A stretch of 64,000 nucleotides of DNA from RBG-16-34-14 sp963798865 (GTDB lineage: Bacteria; Bacteroidota; Ignavibacteria; Ignavibacteriales; Ignavibacteriaceae). The DNA lies in the NCBI GenBank assembly GCA_963798865.1, contig CAWCVZ010000005.1:496001-560000 (forward strand), given 5' to 3'. Shown in pieces: positions 1 to 9,225 of the stretch. Within the stretch, counting starts at the first letter, position 1, and each line of letters starts with the position of its first letter. The notes under the pieces were generated by a model. It saw only the letters and a program-made list of their open reading frames with translations, had not been told where the DNA came from and did no database searches. Both the position numbers and the translations under genes were made by a program.

Positions 1-243
1 TGTCCTTGAAGTTTTTAAAATCTCTCCAAGGTATTTAAGTTTCGGATCAGAGATTTTTTGCTTCTCCATTATCTGTACAAATATATCCCCGCTGTCGATA
101 ATCTTATAACCAAGCTTTTCAAGCTTTTCTTTAATGCCTGCAATTCTTAATGCTGATGGTCCCATGTCAACACCGCGCCTGTCAGCGCCAAGATCCATAG
201 GGAAACCAATTATATTAACTACCTTTGAATTTTCTTTTATCAT
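1..243 (-). CDS. rocF: arginase, N-terminal part (runs off window edge)
   Basis: Partial gene: only the first 81 codons lie in the window, reading leftward from an ATG at 241-243. The translation contains IIGFPMDLGADRRGVDMGPSA, the conserved opening of the arginase (ureohydrolase) family, followed by LRIAGI and a KLGY segment. Arginase hydrolyses arginine to ornithine and urea using a two-manganese centre. The metal-binding His and Asp residues lie further along and are outside the window, so activity cannot be judged. The related agmatinases and formimidoglutamases lack this exact opening. The gene is divergent from the SpoIID gene, with 159 bp between the two starts. Confidence 0.85.
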   Translation of the reverse strand, partial: MIKENSKVVNIIGFPMDLGADRRGVDMGPSALRIAGIKEKLEKLGYKIIDSGDIFVQIMEKQKISDPKLKYLGEILKTSRT

Positions 244-402
244 ACTAATTGTTTTGAATCATAATTAAATTATAAAGTTTCCTTTAATATCCCAAAAATA
301 ATCTGTTGATTTTAATTTTTTGAAACAGGAAAGCAAAGGTTTTTAATAAAGCTATTGCTTATATTTTTTCTCAATATTTTTTTACTTTGAAGGCATAAGG
401 AA

Positions 403-1749
403 TTGGTTATTAAAGAACCGAATATCAGTGTTGGAATTCTTTCTGAGAAATCTATAAAGTTTGAACTTTATGGTGAATTTAATGTTGATGGTTTTAAGCA
501 AACCTTCAGCGGAAGATTTACAGCTGAAATCCAGGGCAATCATATAGTTTGCAAATATGGAAAAGATAAAATTGAAATCCTGAACGAAGTTATATTTGAA
601 CCGAAGGATATTATGCTCGATTCTTTTCTTATTATGGATGTACCTATTGGAATTAAATTTCATTGGGAAAGAAAAGAGAAGCAAAGGTTCCTGGGCTCAT
701 TAAAGCTTTTAAAAGAAAATGATAAAATCCATCTCATTAATATTCTTCCTATAGACCGGTATTTAACCAGTGTTATTTCTTCTGAAATGAGTTCGAAAAG
801 TTCCCTTCAGCTTTTAAAGGCACATGCTATTATCTCCAGAAGCTGGCTTCTTGCCCAGATTGAAAAAGCAAAATCATTGAAAAGAAAAAAAGAAAAATAT
901 AAATCTTCATTTCAGACCGAGACCGAAATCATTAAATGGGTGGATAGAGAAGACCATAAACTTTTCGATGTTTGTGCAGATGACCATTGCCAGAGATACC
1001 AGGGTATAACAAAAATTTCTTCTGAAAACTCTCGCGTTGCTATAGAAGAAACAAAGGGTATTATCCTTATGTATGAAAAAAAAATATGTGATACGCGCTA
1101 TTCAAAATGCTGCGGAGGGATTACGGAAGCATATGAAAACGTCTGGGAACCAATAAAACACGAATATTTAACAAAAGTTTTTGATTACAAATTTGAACCG
1201 GAAAATTACAATACTGATTTTTCATCTGAAACAAATGCAAGAAAATGGATAAAAGGTAAGCCATTTGCTTTCTGTAATAATTCGGATACAAGAATCCTTG
1301 CGCAGATTCTTGTAGACTTTGACCAGGAAACAAAAGATTTTTATAGATGGGAAATAGAGTACACACAGGAACAGATTAAAAAAATTATTAAAGATAATAC
1401 AGGAAAAGATTTCGGAAATATAATTGATTTAATCCCGGTTGAACGTGGTGATTCCGCGAGACTTATTAAATTGAAAATTGTAGGATCAAAGAAAACTTTA
1501 ACAATTGGAAAAGAGCTGGAAATCAGGAAAGTTCTTTCTGAATCGCATCTTTACAGCAGCGCTTTTATTGTGGATAAACAGGGAGATAAGAATGGAGTGC
1601 CGGAGAAATTTATTATTCGCGGCGCAGGATGGGGGCATGGAGTTGGTCTTTGCCAGATTGGTGCAGCTGTTATGGCGGCACAAGGTTACCAGTTCGATGA
1701 GATTCTATTACATTATTTTAAAGATGCAAAGCTGGAAAAGATTTATTAG
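403..1749 (+). CDS. SpoIID/LytB domain protein, no signal peptide
   Basis: 448-residue protein starting at TTG, with GAAGG 9 bases upstream. Residues about 95-445 form the SpoIID/LytB domain: RYLTSVISSEM (Glu128 at the position of the catalytic acid of SpoIID), ADDHCQRYQG near 192-201, SKCCGG at 234-239, and GAGWGHGVGLCQIGA near the C-terminus. SpoIID proteins are lytic transglycosylases that cleave peptide-free peptidoglycan strands, producing anhydro-MurNAc ends. Here there is no signal peptide or membrane segment, which is odd for a wall enzyme. Residues about 155-170 are a Lys-rich insertion. The stop overlaps the start of the next gene by one base (TAGTG), implying translational coupling. 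Family assignment is firm; substrate and cellular location are inferred. Confidence 0.85.
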   Translation: MVIKEPNISVGILSEKSIKFELYGEFNVDGFKQTFSGRFTAEIQGNHIVCKYGKDKIEILNEVIFEPKDIMLDSFLIMDVPIGIKFHWERKEKQRFLGSLKLLKENDKIHLINILPIDRYLTSVISSEMSSKSSLQLLKAHAIISRSWLLAQIEKAKSLKRKKEKYKSSFQTETEIIKWVDREDHKLFDVCADDHCQRYQGITKISSENSRVAIEETKGIILMYEKKICDTRYSKCCGGITEAYENVWEPIKHEYLTKVFDYKFEPENYNTDFSSETNARKWIKGKPFAFCNNSDTRILAQILVDFDQETKDFYRWEIEYTQEQIKKIIKDNTGKDFGNIIDLIPVERGDSARLIKLKIVGSKKTLTIGKELEIRKVLSESHLYSSAFIVDKQGDKNGVPEKFIIRGAGWGHGVGLCQIGAAVMAAQGYQFDEILLHYFKDAKLEKIY

Positions 1750-2789
1750 TGGAAAAGATTATTTTTGATAACAGTAAATTAAACGAACTCATCTCTATTA
1801 ATGATTATTCAAACGCAGCAAGATTACTTCTTAGAGAACAATTAAAAACCTGGCCGGAGCTCGGAGAAGCCTATGATTCTGTAAAAAAAGTTAGAGTAAA
1901 AAATTTTCAATATGATGGTTTCATAATAAAAGTTCAGAATAATCCACGCAGAATTACTTCCTCATCAGCCAAAGTGGATAAAGAATCTGTTAAAACAAGA
2001 CCATGCTTTCTTTGTATAAAAAATCTTTATTCAAAACAGAAAGCAGTTAAATACAAAGAAGATTTTTTAATTCTCATCAATCCGTTTCCAATCTTCCCCG
2101 AACATTTTACTATACCCCACAAAGAACATATTCCACAATCAATAAAAGAATGGTTTGGTAAAATGCTTTCTCTAAGTAAAGATATGCCGAGGGATGCGAT
2201 TATTTACAATGGGCCAAGATGCGGAGCTTCAGCACCTGATCATCTGCACTTTCAGGCGGGTAGTAAATTTTTTATGCCTGTAGATGATGAATTCTATTCG
2301 CTTAAAAATGAATACGGCGAAATATTGTTTGAGAATGAGGCACTTATAGTTGCCGGGATTAATGATGGATTAAGAAAGTTTATTTCAATTGAGTCGAAAG
2401 AAATTCCATTCGCAGAAAAAGCATTTGAGCTTTTCTATAATTTTTATTCAAAAATTTCCGATGGGGATTCAGAACCGATGATGAATATCATTTCTTTTTA
2501 TGTACCCCGGCAAAATGATGGTATTGATAATTATAATTGGAGAGTTCTGATATTTTTAAGAGAAAAGCACAGACCTTCTCATTATTTCCGGGAAGAAAAT
2601 CGAATTCTGTTAAGTCCGGCTGCAGTTGATTTTGGAGGTGTTTGTATTCTTCCTTTAGAAAATGATTTCGAAAAAATTAAAAAAGAAGATATAACAGAAA
2701 TATTCAGAGAAGTTAGTATCCGTAAGGAGCAATTTGAATTTGTTAAAGCTGAAATGAAAAAAAATATGGCGGCCAGTATTCCTATATAA
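1749..2789 (+). CDS. DUF4922 protein, HIT/GalT-like nucleotidyltransferase or phosphorylase
   Basis: 346 residues from a GTG that overlaps the preceding stop codon. The central region has RPCFLC (85-90, possible structural metal site), NPFPIFPEHF (111-120) and YNGPRCGAS followed by DHLHFQAG. The HLHFQ at 165-169 matches the H-x-H-x-Q catalytic motif of galactose-1-phosphate uridylyltransferase and is close to that of GDP-hexose phosphorylases, so a covalent nucleotidyl-His intermediate is likely. The C-terminal half (NYNWRVLIFLREKHRPSHY) resembles the sugar-nucleotide-binding part of such enzymes. The substrate is unknown. Coupling with the SpoIID protein suggests a role in cell-wall sugar recycling, but that is inference. 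Confidence 0.75.
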   Translation: MEKIIFDNSKLNELISINDYSNAARLLLREQLKTWPELGEAYDSVKKVRVKNFQYDGFIIKVQNNPRRITSSSAKVDKESVKTRPCFLCIKNLYSKQKAVKYKEDFLILINPFPIFPEHFTIPHKEHIPQSIKEWFGKMLSLSKDMPRDAIIYNGPRCGASAPDHLHFQAGSKFFMPVDDEFYSLKNEYGEILFENEALIVAGINDGLRKFISIESKEIPFAEKAFELFYNFYSKISDGDSEPMMNIISFYVPRQNDGIDNYNWRVLIFLREKHRPSHYFREENRILLSPAAVDFGGVCILPLENDFEKIKKEDITEIFREVSIRKEQFEFVKAEMKKNMAASIPI

Positions 2790-2799
2790 TAATCATTTC

Positions 2800-2883
2800 A
2801 AACCTGATGGTGTTTGTGGAGTTGAAAGAAGCATTGTAAATATCTCCCACCTTTTTTCAGGATTATCCGAGGTCCCTTCATTT
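2800..2883 (-). pseudogene. duplicated 3' end of the DUF885 peptidase gene (direct repeat, left copy)
   Basis: An 84 bp sequence that matches 5352-5435 with two mismatches; the first 71 bases are identical. Read on the minus strand it encodes the last 27 residues of the DUF885 protein, ending TPQTPSGLK then a stop. It is cut off abruptly at 2883, where similarity to the full gene ends. The stop codon is preserved by different bases in the two copies (TGA here, TAG there). It lies immediately downstream of the DUF4922 gene in convergent orientation. The rest of the gap (2884-3098) holds no recognisable gene. Confidence 0.85.
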
Positions 2884-3098
2884 CGTGAATAGTTATTTAA
2901 TCGCTGTTACTTAAGAAATATTTTCATATCTAAATCAAAAATTAAGTCATTAAATTTAGAAAACGACTCATTATATTACACTCAAAAAACTAAAACCAAT
3001 TAATAAATATTTGAAATTTTTCATTATTAGGAAGTTATTTATCGAATATTCTAATTTTATATTTTGGACTGATTATTGGCTATAAAAGGAATAATTTT

Positions 3099-5338
3099 TT
3101 GATAAAGATAATTAACGAAAGTAGTATGTTTAAAAACTTAGATTTAATGAAAACTATTTTAATTTTAATCCCATTCTTGGTTAACATTTCCTTTCCCCAA
3201 ACAGACTATTATGGAAGTAAAATAAAATCTGACAATTTAGGAAATAGTTATGTTGCCGGTAATTTTAGAAGTTCATATTTGAACTTTGGTCCCTATTCAT
3301 TAAAAAATTCCGGCCTTAGTGATATCTATTTGGTTAAATATAATTTAAAAGGCAAAGTAGTATGGGCTAAGAGTTTCGGTGGTAATGGAAATGAGAAAAT
3401 TTTGTCTATGGAAGTCGATAACATTGGTAATGTTTCATTTTTGGTTTCATCAAATAGTAATAAAATAAATTTTGAGGGCTCTCATATAAAAAATGATAAA
3501 CCGGAAACAATATTTAAAATTGAATTTAACAGCTCAGGGAATGTCACGTCTTCAGGATTGGTGGAAAAAATTGAAAGTGCTGGTAATAATTCAACTTGCA
3601 AGATTGTTTCCGATACCTCATTAACAATTATTTCTCCCGGCTTAAGGGATACTTTGCAAGTTGGAACAGGTGCGGTGGTTGAATGGCAAAGTCAAAACAT
3701 TAATGATATTCTTATCGAATTATCTACAGATAACGGAATTTCTTGGCAAGTAATTTCAACCTATCCGGCTGTCTTTAATGAATTTCCTTTTGTAGTTCCC
3801 GATGCGTCTTCAAATATGTGTTTGATTAGAATAAGCAGCGCTGAGAATCCTGAGTTTTCTGATACAAGTGATTTATTTAACATTTTGGGGCAGTCTTTTT
3901 GGGAAATAAAAGAATCTTCATCCAATTCAGTTTTTAACAGCGTATATTATTTAAATTCTGATACCTGTTTTGTTGCAGGATATAACGGAATAAGCAAATC
4001 TTCTGATGGAGGAGAAAACTGGGTTAACTCTCTCGATGGAACCGGTTTATTTGATGTTTTCTTTTAAATGATAGCCTGGGGTGGACAGTTGGGTTTTACG
4101 GAAGTATGTACAAAACAACAAATGGTGGAACTGATTGGGTAAGTCAGGGTCAAATTTTTAATTTTCATTTACTTAAGATTTTTTTCTGTGATGAGAACAA
4201 TGGTTATATGATTAGTGATAATTATTTTTTAAAAACTACAGATGGAGGTAGTTCTTGGACCAGCACTCATCCAACAGACCATGTCCTTAGGGGAATGTTT
4301 TTTCTAAATAAAAATACGGGCTGGATTTCCGGAGGCGAGGGTATAATTTTGAAAACCACTGATGCAGGTCTGACTTGGAACTATCAACAGGCGAACAATT
4401 CCAAATATTCTGTCTTAACCTCCCTTTATTTTAATAATGAAAGTAAAGGATTTGCCACCGGCAGCGGTCTTGATATTGAGGGCGGGGTTATTTTAAAAAC
4501 TTCTACCAGTGGTAATCAGTGGCAATTAGTTCATAGCGGATACAATAGTTTTATTTATTCAATATCTTTTTGCACTACCGATAGTGGCTGGGCCGTAGGC
4601 AATAAAGGAATAATGTTTAATACTACTGATGGCGGCTACACCTGGAAATTACAGGGAAGCAGAACCCTCGCTGATTTATATTCACTAAAAATGAAGTTAA
4701 ACCAGATCGGATGGGCAGTTGGAGATGGGATAATCTTAAAATTTAGAGATGATACAACTTCAACACCTTTACCCGTTGAGATATCAAACTTTCAGGCAGA
4801 TTATTATAGCGACAGGGTTGAGATAAACTGGAAAACTATTACGGAATTTAATAATAAAGGATTTGAAATAGAGAGAAAGATTTCTGATAAATGGGAATCT
4901 GTTGGATTTGTTGGTGGTAATGGAACCACAACAGGAATACATACTTACTCTTTTAATGACTATTTGCAGAATTTATCTTATAATGGAAATCTTATTTATA
5001 GATTAAAACAGATTGATTATGATGGCACATTTAAATTTTCCAATGAAATAACCGTTAATGTTAAAAATCTACCTGTTGAATATAGTTTGTCTCAGAATTA
5101 TCCCAATCCATTTAATCCTTCAACGAAAATTAAATATTCATTGAGTGAAAACACTCATGTTATTTTAAAAATTTATGACGTTCTTGGTAAGGAAATAAAA
5201 ACCTTAATAGATGAGGAAAAGACTGCCGGTAATTATTCAATTAATTTTGACGCAGGGAATTTTTCCAGCGGTACGTATTTTTATACGATAAATGCTGGAG
5301 AATTTATCCAAACAAAGAAAATGGTTTTAATTAAGTAA
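3099..5338 (+). CDS. T9SS-secreted YCF48/BNR-type beta-propeller protein, one frameshift
   Basis: Read as one gene of about 746 codons broken by a one-base loss at the T run 4062-4065; adding one T joins FDVFF to LNDSLGW without a gap. TTG start with AAAAGGA 8 bases upstream, then a hydrophobic signal segment (ILILIPFLVNISF). The N-terminal part resembles SBBP-type repeats (DNLGNSYVAGNF), followed by an Ig-like segment and then at least five YCF48/BNR repeats (KTTDGGSSW, KTTDAGLTW, NTTDGGYTW). A short beta domain (FEIERK) and a T9SS type A sorting domain (SQNYPNPFNPSTKI, ending TKKMVLIK) finish it. It is predicted to be exported and attached to the cell surface; ligand unknown. The whole gene is enclosed by the 84 bp direct repeat. 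Confidence 0.8.
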
Positions 5339-5344
5339 AGTTAA

Positions 5345-6674
5345 CTACTTTAAACCTGATGGTGTTTGTGGAGTTGAAAGAAGCATTGTAAATATCTCCC
5401 ACCTTTTTTCAGGATTATCCGATGTCCCTCCATTTTTTTCCACATAATTTCTAACTAAATCTTTACCAAGGTTATAGTTAATAACATAACTGCGGTATTT
5501 TTCAATAAACTGAACTCTCTTTTCTGCTTTTTCCGGTGTCGATTAATGAATATTTTATAAGCCAGTTTATAGTTTCATCTTTTGTCCATTTTCCATCAAG
5601 ATAATTTTTTGCAGCATCATTACCGGAGTAATCCAAATCTTCAAGCAGGGAAAGCATGCTGTAATATTCATCTGCTTTACTTGTATCTAGACCGGCAAGA
5701 GGGAAACAAAACTTCCTTTTCAAATTTAATTCGTGAATCACCCGGAAATGCAACTTCAATTCCAAAGTTAGCGCTGCCTTCTGCAATTAAAGATTGCGGA
5801 CTGAATAATGCATAAACACAAAATTCAACCCAGCCTTTTTGCCTGTAGAGATTTTTCTCCAGAAGAGTATTATAAACATGATGACCGGGATAACCTTCAT
5901 GTGAAGCGAGATCAACCGCACGGTCAATATAGCTTGGTAAATCAGTGTTAACCTGTATAACACTATAACTATTACCTTTATACCAGTTATAACCTCCCCA
6001 GGGTTTATTTGTTACATATTCAACTTTAAAGTTTTCATTTGAAGGCAATTGCATATGCTGCAGAGTTCTCTTTCTGCATTCTTCTATTGCAGCAGAAAAC
6101 ACCGTATCAAGTTTTTCTTTTGGAATTATAAAGTTGTTTTTAAAATCATTTATTCTTTTTGAAACATCCCCGCTACCCGGTAAAAGTTTATCAAGCTTAC
6201 TTAAGAATTTCTTTATAATGTTCTTCCGGATAATTAGGGGAAACTGCATCGTACAATGATGTTGATTCTTCATCAAAAGATAATTTTCCTCCCGAAATCA
6301 TAAACAATTTTGTTTTTGCCGCAAGTAGCTGTTTATAAAGATAACGATATCTTAAAGTTTCTAACTGTGTTGCCTCATAATTTGAAAGGTCTTCAAGATC
6401 ATTTAGTAGTTTATCGGCTTCTTCACTAAGCTGATTGTGAATTAAAGTATCGTTCCCATCGTGCGTCAATTCCTTTGGTTTCCATTCTTCAGGGCCATAA
6501 TAGGCGTCAATATAATCAGCATCATGCTGCCCGATCTTTAAAACAAGCTTTACATAAGATTCGGCTATAGTATTCATTTTTAATTCCAGTTCGCTTTTAA
6601 GCTGAGTATCTTTTTTTTCTGCGCAGGAAAAAAAAAGTACTGCGGTAATGTATTAGTAGATATATTTTTTTCAT
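5345..6674 (-). pseudogene. DUF885 family metallopeptidase-like lipoprotein, multiply frameshifted
   Basis: The reading frame is recognisable over the whole span but is broken four times: in the signal peptide near 6655, and by apparent one-base insertions near 6208 (extra A in HYKEFLSKL), 5701 (extra C in FPLAGLD) and 5541. Between the breaks are HEGYPGHHVYN, the zinc-binding HExxGHH motif of the DUF885 family, and GSANFGIEVAFPG. The start appears to be a lipoprotein signal (MKKIYLL, then TAVLFFSCAEKK). The last residues are TPQTPSGLK. DUF885 proteins are thought to be secreted peptidases. Either this copy is decaying or this stretch is poorly sequenced; its 3' end is duplicated at 2800-2883. 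Confidence 0.75.
5352..5435 (-). repeat. direct repeat, right copy (3' end of the DUF885 gene)
   Basis: Partner of the copy at 2800-2883, 98 percent identical over 84 bp and in the same orientation. The two copies lie 2552 bp apart and bracket the T9SS gene at 3099-5338. This copy is continuous with the rest of the peptidase gene, so it is the original one. Confidence 0.9.
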
Positions 6675-6712
6675 ACTTGATATTGAATTTATGTTTATTT
6701 TCTTATTCCATT

Positions 6713-9069
6713 TTAATTATAAGATAAGACATACCTTCGGCATTTAAGAATAAGTTTATTTTCTATAATATTAAATTCATTCCCGGTAATTATATCCTTT
6801 GCTTTTTTAAGATTATAAATTTCCGGCAACAGAATTTTCAATTCTTTCTTTATTACTGCCCTTATTTAAAACTACAAGTATTCTTTCATTAAAATCAGAT
6901 CTCAGGTAAGCATAAATATCTTTATCAACAAGAATTGTTTGAAAGTCACCGTAACGCAAAGCCGTTTCCGAATCCCGAGTGTGAATAATTTTCTTAATCA
7001 CCTCCAAAACTTTTTGTTCGTTTGCGGTAACTGAATTACCAAATCTCATCATTCGTCTGTTATCGGGATCGCCTGCACCGGTCATTCCAATTTCATCTCC
7101 GTAATAAACAACAGGCACACCGGGAATTGTCATTAAATAAGCTAGTATAAAGCTCAAGCTTTTTATAGCTTTCAGGGTTATCAACTTCAGGAGGATTATT
7201 CCATCCAATTTCAATTGCTTTCCCTTCATTAAGCGAAACATCTCCATCTGCATAAGCCATAAACCTTGTTTTATCATGGCTGTCCATTACATTTCCCATA
7301 AGATTATGAACACCATAAACATCAAAAGTTTTTTGCATTTGCTGATCAAGAGCCGCGAACGAAGAACTGCTGTCGATAAAAGTTGGTATTGCCGTATCAT
7401 ATAAATTAAAATTGAATTGTGCATCAAGCTGACCATTATTAATGTAAGAGTTAACCAGATCGTAACTGCCAAAAGTTTCACCGATTTGGTAGTATCTTTT
7501 CTTTCCGGGGAGTTCCAATTCTTTTTTAATTTTTTTTGTAAGGGTTCTCCAGAAAATATTTGGAACATGTTTAACAGCATCATGCCTGAAACCATCTGCA
7601 CCTGTTTCTTTCAGCCACCAGACTGCGTTATCAGTCATTACATCAAGCGCTTCCTTTGATCCTTCATAATCAAACTTCGGCATAAAAGGTTCAAACCAGG
7701 TAGTTAACCTGTACTCATCCCAGAGTCTTAAATTTTTTCTTCCGTCAGGAAGTTCAAGAGTTCCAAACCAATCGCGGTGCTCTTTCCAGAAGGGATGCTC
7801 AATATGAATATGGTTTGCAACGTAATCAAGCAGAACCTTTATTCCTTTACTGTGAGCAATGGTTATCATTTTTTTAAGAAGCCGCATATCCCCGAAATGC
7901 TCTTCAACTTTGGTAGGATTAACAGGCCAGTAACCATGATAACCGGTATAATAACGATGAGGTTCCGGGTATTCCTGGTAAGCATTTGGAGTATTATCAA
8001 TAACAGGAGAAAGCCAGAGAGTATTAATTCCAAGAGAATTGAAATATCCATCCTGCAGCTTATCAATTATTCCCTGAAGATCTCCACCATAATAATTAGC
8101 CTGCTTCAGCAGGTTGGGATTTTCTACAGGAATACTGTTGCTCGAGTCCCCGTCTTTAAAACGATCGATCATAATTGAATAAAGAATTGCATCATACCAG
8201 GTTGAATCTTTATTGCCAAGAGGTTTACCATTCTTAAGCAGAATAGTTTGAAGATTTGAAGCCCTGCCGCTTTCATTAACTGCAACTCTTAAAGTTTTAT
8301 TTCCTTTTAACTTTTCGGAAGGAATATCCAGCTGAATATTTCCTTCCTTTATTGAAATGAATTTTTCCGGAATTAATTCGTTATCAAGCAGCGCAATTAC
8401 ATTTATTTTATTTGCAGTTTCCGATTCATAATAAAAAGAAAAAAGTGATCCACTTTTTTTCTCTGAATAATTCAACAAATGAAGATAAGCTTTACCTGAA
8501 TAAAGCGGTTTAACCGTAACAACAGAATTCCATCCTCCTAAACCATTCGGTATTGTTTCAGAGTTCGATGAGTCTATAATTTCTTCATTATCAACAAAAA
8601 ATTTATATTCATATCTGCCTGGCTCAAGCTTTATACCGATTGAATAAACACCGTCACTATCATCATCAGTCATAGATATATTTTCTCTGTTCCATCCATT
8701 AAAATTTCCGAACAGGTTAACTCTTTTAACGGATTTCCATGGTTTAAATGAAAAAAATATCGTTTGCTGAAATTCAGTCTTACAAAGAATAGAATAAGTT
8801 TTATCATAAAAGATAAAAGGCAGAACACTATAACCTTCCGAGCTATTGAAAGAAGTTATATCTACTTGACTATTCTCTGCTTCATAAAAAACTTTAAGAG
8901 TGCTATCAGGTGAAAAAGTAACTCTGTATTCTTTACCGGAATAAAATAAATCGCTGATTAAAAAAGTTTTTTCTTCACCAGCAGAAAGATTAAGCAGGGG
9001 AATCAAATCATTAATTTTTTGTGAAAAAGATGATGAGACTATTAAAACAAAAAGAAAAAGTTTTTTCAT
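6713..9069 (-). CDS. secreted GH13 alpha-amylase family glycosidase, two frameshifts
   Basis: Start chosen at 9069 because it opens a clean signal peptide (MKKLFLFVLIVSSSFSQK). An N-terminal beta domain is followed by a CBM48-like module (NLFGNFNGWNRE, GRYEYKFFVDN) and a GH13 barrel: YYGGDLQGI, LLDYVANHIH, GFRHDAVKH (nucleophile Asp), QIGETFG (acid/base Glu) and NVMDSHDKTR (third Asp). It resembles cyclomaltodextrinase/neopullulanase enzymes acting on starch-derived oligosaccharides, probably in the periplasm. An extra base near 7154 separates YKKL from SFILAYLMTIPGVPVVYYGDE; another near 6823 separates ENSVA from EIYNLKKAKD. Correcting both gives a frame of about 785 codons ending at 6713. 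The catalytic residues precede both breaks. Confidence 0.8.
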
Positions 9070-9108
9070 ATACAAATAAAAAATATAAAATCCCAGAGAA
9101 TGTTTCAA

Positions 9109-9225
9109 AAGTCTAAATTGTTAGTCTGAACTTGCCGAAGACTGACATTTCAAAATACATTCACGCTTCGACAGGCTCAGCCTGACAATAAAAATCATTT
9201 TTGAAACAGCCTCTTAACCATAGCC
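9109..9225. repeat. intergenic palindromic repeat element
   Basis: The gap between the amylase and ABC exporter genes holds a short element with imperfect inverted ends: GTCTGAACTTGCCGAAG on the left and GCTTCGACAGGCTCAGCC on the right (compare the reverse complement). GTTTCAAAAG near its left edge and TTTTTGAAACAGCCTC near its right edge form a second inverted pair. It looks like a REP/MITE-type dispersed sequence; a related edge (GAGGCTGTCCAAAAAG) occurs at 42797. Confidence 0.5.

Noticed and set aside
1505..1768. Overlapping 87-codon ORF within the SpoIID gene
   Set aside because: A shadow in another frame; the protein has no recognisable pattern and the host frame shows clear SpoIID motifs.
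2800..5435. Composite transposon or IS element bounded by the 84 bp repeats
   Set aside because: No transposase, no inverted terminal repeats and no short target duplication are visible.
7287..7601. Minus-strand ORF in the amylase region
   Set aside because: Out-of-frame shadow of the GH13 domain, whose own frame carries the catalytic triad.
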